From assembly GCF_000350485.1 (NCBI RefSeq), contig NZ_AORV01000026.1, positions 124,001 through 188,000 of the forward strand: DNA of 64,000 bases. Reading direction: 5' to 3'. The DNA comes from Ruminiclostridium cellobioparum subsp. termitidis CT1112 (GTDB lineage Bacteria; Bacillota; Clostridia; Acetivibrionales; DSM-1351). The translations under genes and the position numbers were made by a program. Positions 36,878 to 46,805 of the stretch are shown piece after piece (the first letter of the stretch is position 1; every line of letters starts with the position of its first letter). The notes below the pieces were generated by a model. That model saw only the letters and a list, made by a program, of their open reading frames with translations. It was not told the origin of the DNA and made no database searches.

Positions 36878-36912
36878 TTAATTAACCTCCTTTAATATCA
36901 CCTTGAATCTGT
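36355..36912. repeat. Long direct repeat, copy B; partial copy C at 37441-37880
   Basis: This is the copy within the GH64 gene. The lysozyme gene contains a third copy (37441-37880) of the CBM5/12 plus crystallin coding region only, with a different signal peptide. The copies differ at scattered third positions and in the length of the Pro/Thr linker. Confidence 0.85.
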
Positions 36913-36959
36913 TATGTATCCTGCCAGAACTATCGGAGGAATACAAAACACAGGTCCCC

Positions 36960-37973
36960 CTAATTCTTACCGCCGTAGCCCTTATATGTAGCGTAAACTA
37001 TATCCGCATATTGATTTGCCAGGATAGGACGGCCGTAAGAATCGGTAGCTCCCGGATACCAGTAATCTCCTCCGTTATAGTGCAATAAGCCGTTATATAT
37101 GTTGCCGAATTTAGCGATCTTTTCATTTAAAATCAGTGCGCCCAGGCATACCTGATCCTGTTCGCTGCTGTGATTATAAGTACGGCCAAAGGTTGAGCTG
37201 AATTGAGATAAATAGGCACTGCGTGTATTTGGCTCTACCTGCATCAATCCGTCGCCGGCTGATGGACTGCCTGGTAAGCCTGCTCCAAAGCTGCTTTCCT
37301 TTTTGATAACTGCACACAGCAATAGAGCAAAATCTCCGCCTTTACCGAATTTATTGTCCACATTCATTGTATATGTCCATATGTTGCTTGGAACTTCTGA
37401 AGGCTTTGTTACTGAAGGATTTGGTGAACCGGTATAGATCTTGACTGATGACATTTTATCATTGACGGCGCTGCCAACCCAGGAAGAACTTGAAGTATAG
37501 GTCCATTTTGTTCCTCCGAAATTATCGTGCTCATATACTTCAACAGTCCAGCCGCTGGGAACCTTTAACGAAGACATCCAGTCATTGGGGATTCCTTTTG
37601 CGTTCAGCTGCGACAGTGTATAATTGCCCACTCCAAGTGTTATTGCTGTTCCCCCATAGTTTATATCGGCATAGAATGTCACTCCGTTTGTTGCCGGGGG
37701 TGGTGTTGGAGGCGGTGTTGTTCCTCCGCTGCCTTTCTCCCATAGAGCGGGGACATTGGGTGGTTCCCAGCCTGTGAGGGAAGTATGTGCCTGAATACAG
37801 GTATAAGTACTCCCGCTGTAGGTTACCGTATCACCTGTCGCATATGCGGTATTGGGAGCCCATGCTCCTCTGGCTGCTGCGCTCACCGGTATGACGGCGC
37901 AAAATGCGGATATGATTACCGCTAAAACTACCATAAGTGACAGAGCTTTAAAAGAAAATCTTTTGTTAGTCAT
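36960..37973 (-). CDS. Secreted SLT-type lysozyme with CBM5/12 and beta/gamma-crystallin domains
   Basis: This 337-residue protein starts with a signal peptide different from its two neighbours (MTNKRFSFKALSLMVVLAVI), then the same CBM5/12 (36-80) and beta/gamma-crystallin domain (95-180). The C-terminal 145 residues resemble a transglycosylase SLT/goose-type lysozyme fold: AVIKKESSFG with the catalytic Glu, GDGLMQVEPNTRSAYL, and HYNGGDYWYPG. It should cleave peptidoglycan, or possibly chitin-like glycan, and be held on chitin by the CBM. The ATG at 37973 follows GAGGAGG; the longer frame is rejected. Confidence 0.88.
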   Translation of the reverse strand: MTNKRFSFKALSLMVVLAVIISAFCAVIPVSAAARGAWAPNTAYATGDTVTYSGSTYTCIQAHTSLTGWEPPNVPALWEKGSGGTTPPPTPPPATNGVTFYADINYGGTAITLGVGNYTLSQLNAKGIPNDWMSSLKVPSGWTVEVYEHDNFGGTKWTYTSSSSWVGSAVNDKMSSVKIYTGSPNPSVTKPSEVPSNIWTYTMNVDNKFGKGGDFALLLCAVIKKESSFGAGLPGSPSAGDGLMQVEPNTRSAYLSQFSSTFGRTYNHSSEQDQVCLGALILNEKIAKFGNIYNGLLHYNGGDYWYPGATDSYGRPILANQYADIVYATYKGYGGKN

Positions 37974-38041
37974 TTTCAGACCTCCTCGTATTTTATTTAT
38001 CTGTGGCTCGTCCACAAGAGAAGCCACAAGTTCTGACTGCA

Positions 38042-41000
38042 CTATTTCAATGCGTCAAAGTACGCACGGTAATTATTTGTGAACTCGTAATTGTTCTGGG
38101 CATCCCAGTTTACCGACCAGGACATCAGGCCTTTGAATCCGGAATAGCCGGAAGCATTCTGAAGTTTGTATGTTCCGCCATAGGGTGTTCCTTTAATCAG
38201 GTAATCCAGGGCTTTCTTCATCTCGGCAGGATTGATGTATCCTCCGCTGGGCGCGGCACCTGAAGCAGCCGGTAAACCGATCATTACCTGATCCTGCCTC
38301 AGCGCAGGGAACATATTGCTTGAATTGTTCGCAACAGGAAAGCCTTTCAGCAGCATTTCCGCCATTGCCACTTCAAAATCTGCTGTTCCCTGGTTATAGT
38401 TCCTGCCGTCCAGGGCTGCATTTCCACCGCAATTATAATGCTGCACATGGATATAGGACAGCTGGTCCTTCAGACTGTAAATAATAGGCAGATAAGCACC
38501 CCAAGGTCCGCCATATGCTGTTATACCACCTTGTACATAAGCTACTTCAGGAGCCATGCTCAAGGTGAAGCTTGAACCGTATCTGGCAGTAATATCCTTC
38601 ATTGCTGCAATCAGGTTTACTATTGTTGGAGTTGTTGGACTTCTGAAGTCTGTATCACCGCCGCCTAAAAATATGCCGGTTTCAATATCTATATCCACAC
38701 CGTTAAATCCATATTTATCAATTACAGCAATAAGTGAATTTGTAAATCTTGTTTTAGCCGCACTGTCAGGCAGGCTTAAAGCACCATTTTGTCCGCCCAG
38801 TGACAGCACGACCTTTTTACCCAGGCCTTTAAGGTAGGAGACATCTGAGGAGAAGGCTGCATCAGTTGCATTGAAAGGTGTAAATGAAACTGTCCCATCA
38901 CCTGCTATATCGGCAAAAGCTACGTTAATGACGTCCCACTTGGTTGATACATTCCTGAGCGTCATAACCGGGGTTAATCCATTATCAAAGTTGTGCCAGT
39001 AACCGACAAGCAGCCTGCTGCCGGTAGGTGGTGCAGTGGAAATTGTATAGACAGCCGAAGCTATGGCCGAATTGTTCATTCCCGCCGCGATAGCAATTGC
39101 TTTTATTGTTTTGGTACCCGTAACAGCTATCGGTCCTGTATATTGTGCAGAGGATGAAGTCGGTGTGGAGCCATCGGTAGTATACCTGATGTCCGCACCT
39201 GCTGTTGCACAGGAAATAGTGACATTCTGTGCTGATGGATATGTTCCTCCTGCAGGACTGAAGGCAGGTGCTGCCGCCTGTGCCGGTGCGCTGCCGATTT
39301 GCTCCCACAGGGCGGGAACATTGGAGGGTTCCCAGCCCGCGAGGGAGGTATGTGCCTGCAGGCACCTGTAGTTGCTTCCATTGTAAGACACTATTATTCC
39401 CGCGCTGTATGCCGTATTCGGAGCCCAAGCAGGATAACCGCTGCTGCCGATGGTGTAAGTGGCGGTTGCAACGGCTGAATTATTCATTCCTGCCGCCATG
39501 GCAATTGCCTTTATTGTTTTTGTACCCATAACAGCTATCGGTCCTGTATATTGTGCGGAGGATGAAGTCGGTGTGGAACCATCGGTAGTATACCTGATGG
39601 CAGCACCTGCTGTCGCACATGAGATGGTTACGTTCTGTGCTGATGAATATGTTCCCCCCGCAGGACTGAAGGCAGGTGTTGCAGCAGTCTGGTTATTCTG
39701 AATGGTATAGGCAGCTGTTACAGTTTCAGATGGGTTCATCCCCGTTTTAAAAGCTTTGAACTTGATAGTTGTAGTATTGGCTATTGTGAGAGCTCCGCTC
39801 CATATGGCTGAATTCTCTGTAGGCTCGGTTCCATCCGTTGTATATCTGATGGTTGCCCCTCCGGTAGCACAGGAGGCAGTAATATTCTGCGCCGTAGCAT
39901 AGGTTCCTCCTGCCGGTGAAACGGCGGGTGCGGCCACTGTTTGAACAGTACCGCCATTTGTAACATTTACTGTTATGGTATTGGTCGAGGTTGTACCGAA
40001 CCTGTTTTTAAGGTCAATTCTGTATGTATAGGTACCGTTTGCTCTCCCCGATACGCTGTAAACTGCTGTCTGAGCATTGGGTGAATTCCCTTGAAGTGCT
40101 CCGGAGAATACAATTTTATCGTTTTCATATACCGTCCATGAAGTTGCATTATTCCCCCACCATATGTTCATGGTAATATCGTATGCTCCATCACCATCCC
40201 AGTTGTTGTGGCTTATTGAGCCTGTGGCCGGAGCACCTGAAGGATTACCCAGGTCAACTCCTTCATTTCCGCCGGTAATAGTGAAAGCAGCAGTTGCAAC
40301 AGCCGAGTCGTTCATACCCGCCTTGAAAGCTTTTGCCTTAATAATAGTATTACCTGAGATATTAATCTGACCGGTATACATTGCAGATGTCGAATTTGGC
40401 TCGCTGCCGTCAGTGGTATACCTGATGGTGGCACCGCTTGTTGCGCAGGAGATGGTTACGTTCTGTGCAACAGAAAAACTGCCTCCGTTAGGACTGAATA
40501 CAGGAGCAGCTACCGTTTGAGCTGACTGGATATTATATGTGGCAGAAGCGGTAGCCGAATCATTCATGCCCGATTTAAATGCCCTGGCTTTTATGGTGGT
40601 AGTACCGGATACATTGATAGCACCTGCATATTGTGTCGATGCGGCAGTAGGTTCGCTTCCATCGGTAGTATACCTGATGGTGGCACCGGCTGTTGCGCAC
40701 GAGATGGTTACGTTCTGTGCAGATGCATATGTCCCGCCCGCAGGACTGAAGGTTGGCGCTGCCACCTGTGTGGTGCTGTTTATGCCAAGCTTGCCGGATA
40801 TTGTATTGGTTAATGAGAAATTGGAAGTATCACAGGAAATTTCCCAGCCGATGATTCCACCAAAGCCGTTATTGATTACATAATCACATCTTGCGGCTGC
40901 AGAAGTTTCATCTTCATATGTATACATAACACCCAGAGAGCTGTTATAAAGCCAGGGAACCTGAGATACTGAATCTCTGTATTTTGTGTAGCCTGGAGTA

Positions 41001-42082
41001 TTTTCCAGCACCTTCATCTGGGCATAGGAATTCTGGCCTCCGGGGCTGCCCGGATCATCAAGGTTACCCACTGGAGCACCGCTGGCAGTGGCAAACAGGC
41101 CGTTTGTACCCGTACCGGCAACTACATTCTTCCAGCCGCGGGAATAGAAAGGTGAGCCCACATTAAGCTTGGATGCAGGAATATTATATGTATCCCTGTA
41201 GTGTTTCATGATGTAATCGGTATTGTATTTATTCTTGATATCAACCGGAGAAGTTCCGGATGGATCATTTGGATTCTTGTAAATTGCCGACTGGTGGTTT
41301 GTAATGGTGTCCCATGCTCCATGAATGTCGTAGGTCATTATATTTAACCAGTCCAGATATTGAGAATATACATTGGGTTCCGTCAAATCAACTTTTTCAT
41401 AACCGCCTGGTGCGGCTATGGTAAGAAGCTTGCCGGACATACCGTTATTATTGTATGCCTGACGGATTTCCCTCAGCAATGCTGTGAAATTCTGCTTGTC
41501 CTCAGGTCCTCCGGGACAGCCTCTGTCATACTGATCATTAGGATCTTTAGCCCTGTTGACTCCCGGATATTCCCAATCGAGATCCACCCCATCAATAAAG
41601 GGATATTTCTTCAGAAAATCTATGACACTTTGAATGAATATTGCTCTGCTTGATGGTGTCAGAGCCATTGCGTGAAAGTTTTCACCCCTTGTCCATCCAC
41701 CGACCGAGATAACAACCTTTACATTCGGATATTGTGTCTTGTAATATTTGTACTCCCCGAAGTGTCCCCTTATCATGCCGGGATCCCAGCCCTCGGAGTG
41801 TGCAAAGGTAGCCTGGAAGTCCGCATATTCATCGGTCGAAACAAGTTTATAACCTGTATCGATAGTAAAGAATGCATGATTGATGCAGGTTACTTTGTTC
41901 CATGGGATCATACCGACATTCATTGACATATGTGCAGCATTATACATGCCCCAGTTAGGGAAGTATACTACAAAGTTTTTACCGCTGGCCGCCGAGGACG
42001 TGGAAGCTCCCATAGGAAGCAGAGTAAATAACATAGCCAGCACAAGAACCAGGGGCAGTAGTCTTCTTAAGTCTTTCTTCAT
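38042..42082 (-). CDS. Secreted two-catalytic-domain GH18 chitinase with Ig-like repeats
   Basis: This 1346-residue secreted protein has a signal peptide (1-32). The first GH18 domain (35-435) has SVGGW and DGVDLDWE, with catalytic Glu171. Five chitobiase-C-like repeats (439-517, 523-603, 715-794, 799-878, 936-1014) carry the repeated IRYTTDGS motif. One Fn3/ChiA-like domain is at 608-709, a CBM5/12 at 884-927, and a second GH18 (1022-1346) has GVDIDIE, Glu1134. The first domain resembles ChiA-type and the second ChiD/ChiC-type chitinases, so the protein combines two modes of cleavage. AGAGGAG precedes the ATG. It is the first gene of the cluster. Confidence 0.93.
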   Translation of the reverse strand: MKKDLRRLLPLVLVLAMLFTLLPMGASTSSAASGKNFVVYFPNWGMYNAAHMSMNVGMIPWNKVTCINHAFFTIDTGYKLVSTDEYADFQATFAHSEGWDPGMIRGHFGEYKYYKTQYPNVKVVISVGGWTRGENFHAMALTPSSRAIFIQSVIDFLKKYPFIDGVDLDWEYPGVNRAKDPNDQYDRGCPGGPEDKQNFTALLREIRQAYNNNGMSGKLLTIAAPGGYEKVDLTEPNVYSQYLDWLNIMTYDIHGAWDTITNHQSAIYKNPNDPSGTSPVDIKNKYNTDYIMKHYRDTYNIPASKLNVGSPFYSRGWKNVVAGTGTNGLFATASGAPVGNLDDPGSPGGQNSYAQMKVLENTPGYTKYRDSVSQVPWLYNSSLGVMYTYEDETSAAARCDYVINNGFGGIIGWEISCDTSNFSLTNTISGKLGINSTTQVAAPTFSPAGGTYASAQNVTISCATAGATIRYTTDGSEPTAASTQYAGAINVSGTTTIKARAFKSGMNDSATASATYNIQSAQTVAAPVFSPNGGSFSVAQNVTISCATSGATIRYTTDGSEPNSTSAMYTGQINISGNTIIKAKAFKAGMNDSAVATAAFTITGGNEGVDLGNPSGAPATGSISHNNWDGDGAYDITMNIWWGNNATSWTVYENDKIVFSGALQGNSPNAQTAVYSVSGRANGTYTYRIDLKNRFGTTSTNTITVNVTNGGTVQTVAAPAVSPAGGTYATAQNITASCATGGATIRYTTDGTEPTENSAIWSGALTIANTTTIKFKAFKTGMNPSETVTAAYTIQNNQTAATPAFSPAGGTYSSAQNVTISCATAGAAIRYTTDGSTPTSSSAQYTGPIAVMGTKTIKAIAMAAGMNNSAVATATYTIGSSGYPAWAPNTAYSAGIIVSYNGSNYRCLQAHTSLAGWEPSNVPALWEQIGSAPAQAAAPAFSPAGGTYPSAQNVTISCATAGADIRYTTDGSTPTSSSAQYTGPIAVTGTKTIKAIAIAAGMNNSAIASAVYTISTAPPTGSRLLVGYWHNFDNGLTPVMTLRNVSTKWDVINVAFADIAGDGTVSFTPFNATDAAFSSDVSYLKGLGKKVVLSLGGQNGALSLPDSAAKTRFTNSLIAVIDKYGFNGVDIDIETGIFLGGGDTDFRSPTTPTIVNLIAAMKDITARYGSSFTLSMAPEVAYVQGGITAYGGPWGAYLPIIYSLKDQLSYIHVQHYNCGGNAALDGRNYNQGTADFEVAMAEMLLKGFPVANNSSNMFPALRQDQVMIGLPAASGAAPSGGYINPAEMKKALDYLIKGTPYGGTYKLQNASGYSGFKGLMSWSVNWDAQNNYEFTNNYRAYFDALK

Positions 42083-42712
42083 ACTTTCTACTCCTCTCTA
42101 CTCTTTGTTTTATATTCACTCAGCTCAAAAAATGGCCCTGACAGGAATCGAAGGATATACTGCAAACACAAATTCAATACCCTGATTTAAAAGAAATGAC
42201 TCACCTCCCCGATAGAATTTTAAATTTGTGGATCAGGCCTCTCAAGCTGAATAAACACACTTTGACTCAAAGGTAAGCGCAATTACATGTTCCCTCTGTA
42301 ATAAAAGATTGGATTCGATATGAAAAATTTCCAAGGATCAATATAATTATTTCCAATATTATATCTTATTTCCATTATATTTTAATTTTTCCACAAGACT
42401 AGTAGACAATCTTGGCATTTGTTGGCAAATTTTGGTGACATAAAAAAGCCATATCAGCCTGTTATCTTTATCTGCCTTCCGGTATGACTGTGGTCTATCT
42501 ATTCTTGCTGAACGGTTTTATGAAAACGTCCTTTAAATACCTGGCAAAAGTACTTGCCTGAAGATTTCTCTATTGACAAATTTTTCTTCCTGTAGTACGT
42601 TAATAGTAATAAGTCCTATTAAATAATAAATATCATTAACAAACTCATATAAATAAAGAGATTCTGTTCTGCTATATTCTCTGGATGGCCAAGGCCAAAC
42701 ACAGAAAGGAGA
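42083..42712. promoter_or_regulatory. Chitinase upstream region with TTGGCA repeats at 10-bp spacing
   Basis: This 630-bp gap between divergent genes holds no coding frame I can support. At 42412, 42422 and 42432 the plus strand reads TTGGCA, TTGGCA and TTGGTG, exactly one helical turn apart, about 330-350 bp upstream of the chitinase start. Such arrays are typical binding sites of response regulators or AraC-type activators. A TTGACA box at 42573-42578 may belong to the rightward gene. Confidence 0.45.
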
Positions 42713-42721
42713 GTGCGGAAA

Positions 42722-43372
42722 ATGAAACGTGTATTTGAAATCTTTGAAGCTGTCTTCGATGTTCTATATCTCGTTGCAGTATTGCTCCTTGGTTTCGTAC
42801 TTCTTTTTATTAAATCCACTAATAACGCTTCCATGCTGGCCGGTGTCATGGCTCTGGTCCTGGTTTGCGGCGACGCCTTTCACCTTTTTCCGCGCATAAT
42901 GGTAATCATTACACATCAAAAGGAACGGCTGCGCCGGGCTCTTGGCAGAGGAAAGCAGATCACCTCCATCACGATGACAGTATTTTATCTGCTTTTATGG
43001 CAAATCGGACTGTTGATTTTCTCCCCAAAGGGCAGCAATTTCTGGTCATACCTGGTCTATCTCCTGGCTTCTGTACGGATTCTGCTCTGCCTGCTGCCGC
43101 AGAACAAATGGCAGGAGCCACATCCTCCGGCCAGCTGGGGAATCAGCCGTAACATTCCGTTTTTCCTATTGGGCGCCGCCGTCGCCGGACTGTTCTTTCT
43201 GCAAAGAAGCACAGCGTCCGGGTTTGGCTGGATGTGGCTTGCCATTGTGCTCAGTTTTGCATTTTATCTTCCGGTTGTGCTTTGGTCAAACCGGAATCCC
43301 AAAATCGGTATGCTGATGCTGCCTAAAAGTTGTGTTTATCTGTGGATGCTGGTCATGTGCCTGTATCTATAA
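42722..43372 (+). CDS. Hypothetical integral membrane protein
   Basis: This 216-residue protein has about seven hydrophobic segments and few charged residues outside the loop near residues 70-80 (HQKERLRRALGRGKQ). No family is recognised. The ATG at 42722 follows AAGGAG at about 11 bases; a GTG at 42713 directly abuts the site and is less likely. It is followed 46 bp later by a DUF4491 gene, and the two may be co-transcribed with the catalase gene. Confidence 0.65.
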   Translation: MKRVFEIFEAVFDVLYLVAVLLLGFVLLFIKSTNNASMLAGVMALVLVCGDAFHLFPRIMVIITHQKERLRRALGRGKQITSITMTVFYLLLWQIGLLIFSPKGSNFWSYLVYLLASVRILLCLLPQNKWQEPHPPASWGISRNIPFFLLGAAVAGLFFLQRSTASGFGWMWLAIVLSFAFYLPVVLWSNRNPKIGMLMLPKSCVYLWMLVMCLYL

Positions 43373-43418
43373 GCTGCAATATTTTATCAATTAAAAATGT
43401 AAAGGGGGTGCTGCTCTA

Positions 43419-43709
43419 ATGCTTTGGTCCGGAGTGATAATCGGTGCCATTTCATTTCTCATTATCGGTATTTTTCATCCGGTTGTGATTTATTGCGAGT
43501 ACTATTTTACTGATCGGGTATGGCCCATTTTTCTGACCGGAGGTCTAATTTTCTGCGTTCTGTCGCTGTTCGTACATCAGATCATCCTGTCAGCGGCATT
43601 GGCAGTGATAGGCTTCGCCATGCTGTGGAGTATCGTGGAACTCAAAGAACAAACCAAACGGGTCAGAAAGGGCTGGTTCCCTGAAAATCCCAACCGCGCT
43701 AAAAAATAG
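43419..43709 (+). CDS. DUF4491 family membrane protein
   Basis: This 96-residue protein has three hydrophobic segments and the DUF4491 pattern: GAISFLIIGIFHPVVIYCEY, then RVWPIFLTGG, and the ending KRVRKGWFPENPNRAKK. The family is common in Firmicutes and of unknown function. A strong AAAGGGGGTG site precedes the ATG. It lies 62 bp before katA. Confidence 0.82.
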   Translation: MLWSGVIIGAISFLIIGIFHPVVIYCEYYFTDRVWPIFLTGGLIFCVLSLFVHQIILSAALAVIGFAMLWSIVELKEQTKRVRKGWFPENPNRAKK

Positions 43710-43716
43710 CTTCCCA

Positions 43717-43739
43717 GTAAATATCACCGTGATATTTAC
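43717..43739. promoter_or_regulatory. 23-bp perfect palindrome before katA
   Basis: Arms GTAAATATCAC and GTGATATTTAC pair perfectly around a single C. The site is 33 bp before the katA start. It has the size and AT-rich symmetry expected of a Fur/PerR-family operator, and a PerR-type gene follows katA. A half-site, TAAATATCA, is also present near 42629 upstream of the first gene of the region. Confidence 0.7.
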
Positions 43740-43771
43740 ATAAAAATAACAAAACAGAAAGGAGCATTATC

Positions 43772-45301
43772 ATGAACGAGCACAAGAAATTAACCAACGA
43801 GGTCGGCGCTCCCGTAGCCGACAATGAGAACTCCATCACCGCCGGACCCCGTGGACCTGTTGTGATGCAGGACGTATGGCTGATGGAAAAGATGGCCCAC
43901 TTCAACCGCGAGGTCATTCCTGAACGCCGTATGCATGCCAAGGGCTGGGGCGCCTACGGCAAATTCACCGTAACCCATGACATTTCCCAATACACCAGGG
44001 CGAAGGTCCTGCAGCCCGGCACAGAAACCGAATTATTCCTCCGTTTCTCCACCGTCGCAGGTGAGCGCGGTGCCGCTGACTGTGAGCGCGATATCCGCGG
44101 CGTGGCCGTCAAGTTCTACACCGAGGAAGGCAACTGGGATCTGGTTGGCAACAACACCCCCACCTTTTTCATCCGTGATGTACATAATTTCTCTGACTTA
44201 AACCGCGCTGTGAAACGCGATCCCCACACCGGCCGCCGCTCGGCCCAGAACAACTGGGATTTCTGGACGCTGCTGCCCGAGTGTTTCCATCAGATCACCG
44301 TGGTTATGAGTGATCGGGGTATCCCTGCCTCCTTCCGCAATATGCATTTCTTCGGCGAGCACACCTTCTCCTTCTATAATGATAAGAACCAGCGCTTCTG
44401 GTGCAAGTTCCACTTCAAGACCAAGCAGGGCATCAAGAACTTCAGCAATGAGGAAGCAGCCAGGATCAACGGCATGGATCGCGAGTACCACGGCAAGGAT
44501 CTGTTTGATGCCATTGAGCGCGGCGACTTCCCCAAATGGACCATGTACGTGCAGATCATGACCGAGGAGCAGGCGAAAAATCACTACGAGAACCCCTTCG
44601 ACATCACCAAGATCTGGCGTCATGCCGAATATCCCCTCATTGAGGTCGGCGAGCTGGAGCTGAACCGCAATCCGGAAAACTATTTTGCCGAGGTCGAGCA
44701 GTCGGCCTTTACCCCTGCTCATGTGGTTCCCGGCATCGGCTTTAGCCCCGACCGTTTCCTGCAGGGAAGATTATTTTCCTACGGCGACGCACAGCGTTAC
44801 CGTTTGGGTGTAAACTACAACCATATCCCGGTTAACCGTGCCAAGGTGGAGGTCAATGAGTACCACCGTGATGGCGCCATGCGTGCAGACGGCAACTACG
44901 GCGGCGCTCCGGCTTATTCTCCCAACAGCTATGGCGCCTGGACTGCTCAACCCGAGGTTATGGAGCCGCCTCTGGATCTGGAGGGTGCAATGTACCGTTA
45001 CGACCCGAAGGATGACCCCACCGATGACTGCTTCCGTGCCGGCGGCGATCTGTGGCGGGTACTGACCGAAGAGAAGAAGCAGATACTTATCGAAAACACC
45101 GCCGGAGATATGGCTTCCGTTACCGAGAACATCAAGTACCGCCATGCGGTCCACTGCTATTTGGCTGATCCCGAGTACGGCGAACGTTTTACCGAGGCTG
45201 CCGGTCTGTGTATGGATAAGGTCAAGGAGCTCTCCAAACTGGATAATAACGGTTTGATTCAGGCAACGCTTTCGAGCACAATGCAGTCAAATCACGACTG
45301 A
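43772..45301 (+). CDS. katA: Monofunctional haem catalase
   Basis: This 509-residue catalase converts hydrogen peroxide to water and oxygen. Diagnostic segments are the catalytic His region [14 protein letters not shown], the [20 protein letters not shown] signature, [10 protein letters not shown], and the haem-ligand Tyr motif [13 protein letters not shown]. Length and sequence place it among the small-subunit (clade 3) catalases. A GAAAGGAG site precedes the ATG. Its codons are clearly richer in G and C than those of the surrounding genes, which suggests acquisition by transfer; haem catalase is also uncommon in strict anaerobes. It is followed 16 bp later by a PerR/Fur-type regulator. Confidence 0.95.
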   Translation: MNEHKKLTNEVGAPVADNENSITAGPRGPVVMQDVWLMEKMAHFNREVIPERRMHAKGWGAYGKFTVTHDISQYTRAKVLQPGTETELFLRFSTVAGERGAADCERDIRGVAVKFYTEEGNWDLVGNNTPTFFIRDVHNFSDLNRAVKRDPHTGRRSAQNNWDFWTLLPECFHQITVVMSDRGIPASFRNMHFFGEHTFSFYNDKNQRFWCKFHFKTKQGIKNFSNEEAARINGMDREYHGKDLFDAIERGDFPKWTMYVQIMTEEQAKNHYENPFDITKIWRHAEYPLIEVGELELNRNPENYFAEVEQSAFTPAHVVPGIGFSPDRFLQGRLFSYGDAQRYRLGVNYNHIPVNRAKVEVNEYHRDGAMRADGNYGGAPAYSPNSYGAWTAQPEVMEPPLDLEGAMYRYDPKDDPTDDCFRAGGDLWRVLTEEKKQILIENTAGDMASVTENIKYRHAVHCYLADPEYGERFTEAAGLCMDKVKELSKLDNNGLIQATLSSTMQSNHD

Positions 45302-45317
45302 GCAGGAGTGTTCCCTT

Positions 45318-45713
45318 ATGAAGCAGCAGCGGAATACCAAACAGCGCCAGCTGGTTTTGGATGCGGTTAGAGCGCGCTGCGACCATCCCAGTGCGGATCA
45401 GATTTATCTGGATGTTCGAGCCATCGACGATAAGATCAGCCGCGGTACTGTATATCGGAATCTGAACTTTCTGGCTCAAAACGGAGAACTCCTCCACGTA
45501 AAGGTATCCAACGCAGATCGCTTTGACTGCCGCCTGGATTTTCACTACCACTTGCTGTGTACCGAATGTGGTGCGGTGTGCGATGTGCCGTTATCCTATC
45601 ATGCGGAATTGGATCAGCAATTGGCCGCAAAAACAGGTTATGTCATTGAGAGGCATCGCACGGTTTTTGAGGGACGTTGTCCGGGTTGTCAACATAAATC
45701 TGAGCACAGCTAA
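45318..45713 (+). CDS. Fur family regulator, PerR-like
   Basis: This 131-residue protein has the Fur winged helix (residues 15-75, with CDHPSADQIYLDVR and SRGTVYRNLNFLAQNGEL). The dimerisation domain contains the metal ligands HYHLLCTECG and a structural-zinc CPGC pair, together making two CXXC motifs. Position directly after katA, and the palindrome before katA, argue for a peroxide-responsive PerR role rather than iron-sensing Fur, but sequence alone does not decide. Confidence 0.85.
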   Translation: MKQQRNTKQRQLVLDAVRARCDHPSADQIYLDVRAIDDKISRGTVYRNLNFLAQNGELLHVKVSNADRFDCRLDFHYHLLCTECGAVCDVPLSYHAELDQQLAAKTGYVIERHRTVFEGRCPGCQHKSEHS

Positions 45714-45740
45714 AACACAGACAAACCAAAACAATAAAAT

Positions 45741-45770
45741 AGCGTTGTAAGGAAAATTCCTTACAACGCT
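45741..45770. terminator. Bidirectional terminator after perR
   Basis: AGCGTTGTAAGGAA and its complement form a 14-bp perfect stem, with ATTTTC downstream on the plus strand and a T-rich run on the minus side. It separates the katA unit from the converging lipoprotein gene. Confidence 0.85.
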
Positions 45771-45785
45771 ATTTTCAGCTAGTGT

Positions 45786-46805
45786 CTAAACCCTGGATGA
45801 TAAAAATTTGTTAATTTTAATGTCCATTGTTGGATCATATGACCAAATTTTTCCTTGTTCCTTTGATTTGAAATAAATCAATGTGTCCGGTCGAATAAAC
45901 ATGGGAAGAACCCATTGGCCCGAAGCATAATATGGTGTCAAGGCTGTGAGACTTGGGGCATTGAGATCATCTACAAGCGCTGCCGGGACAGGTAATTCGT
46001 CAGCTGACCATGTAACACCGCCATCAGCTGTCTGGCAGATTTCTGCCTTTTTAACATTTACACCGCTCTGCACGACAAACCCATTTTTGTCGTCCATAAA
46101 GTACATGCCGGTAACTGGGAAACCATGTATACCAGCAATGTTGGAGTCAAGCGCATGCCATGATTTTCCGCCGTCCGTTGTTTTGAAGAGTGCCAATGTA
46201 TATTGTGTCCCCATTGTGGTTCCGGAGCCAATGATCAGAAAGCCCGTGTCCTTTGACGGAAAGTCCGCATAAAGGCTCAACAGCTTATCAACTTCATCCT
46301 TGCCTAAAAAGTCGGCATCGGCTACAGAGTGATCCGGGATCTGCCCGGTATGGATCGCATCGGAATCCTGCCAGGTCTTTCCGCCATCATCGCTGTATGT
46401 GATCACAATACTGTCGTCGTCAGGTGTCCGGACTACGGCTATTTTATTGGCAGATACGAAAATGCTGCTCGGCATGAAATCCACATGGGGGTTAAAGATG
46501 GTAGAAACATACTTTGGCGGAAAATCGGCCTTATCAGTTCCGATGTTAAAAGAAAGTTTCCCCTCAACATAAGTATAGGTGGAGTTCTGCATCTTTTTGA
46601 GTATGGCAGGTTCAATTTTCATAAAGGCGGCAGCAGCCTCATCCTGCTTTGCATCCGCACTTGCCGCCGCATTTGAGATGGCACCTGAAGCGCCGCCGTT
46701 TGACACACTACCCGTATTAAATCCGCAGCCCGACAGTAACCCTGTCCCTAGAAGTGCGGTAACAGCCAATATAATAACACTTCTTCCGTTCCGCTTTTTG
46801 CTCAC
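45786..46805 (-). CDS. Lipoprotein with BNR/Ycf48-like beta-propeller
   Basis: This 339-residue protein has a lipobox (LLGTGLLSGCGF) and an Ala/Ser/Gly-rich linker. The rest is a propeller of BNR-like repeats with Asp-box sequences such as YSDDGGKTWQDSDAI, KTTDGGKSWHALDS and TADGGVTWSADE. Such domains occur in sialidases and Ycf48-type assembly factors, but no catalytic residues can be assigned. It faces the outside of the cell. The C-terminus and linker are otherwise unremarkable. Confidence 0.75.
   Translation of the reverse strand: MSKKRNGRSVIILAVTALLGTGLLSGCGFNTGSVSNGGASGAISNAAASADAKQDEAAAAFMKIEPAILKKMQNSTYTYVEGKLSFNIGTDKADFPPKYVSTIFNPHVDFMPSSIFVSANKIAVVRTPDDDSIVITYSDDGGKTWQDSDAIHTGQIPDHSVADADFLGKDEVDKLLSLYADFPSKDTGFLIIGSGTTMGTQYTLALFKTTDGGKSWHALDSNIAGIHGFPVTGMYFMDDKNGFVVQSGVNVKKAEICQTADGGVTWSADELPVPAALVDDLNAPSLTALTPYYASGQWVLPMFIRPDTLIYFKSKEQGKIWSYDPTMDIKINKFLSSRV

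Noticed and set aside
39063-39701. Repeats in the chitinase gene as a possible CRISPR array or mobile element
   Set aside because: They are in-frame CHB_HEX-type protein repeats of about 80 residues, with no short constant repeat and spacer pattern.
42083-42712. c-di-GMP or other known riboswitch in the chitinase leader
   Set aside because: I looked for GEMM-I and c-di-GMP-II consensus segments and found no convincing match.
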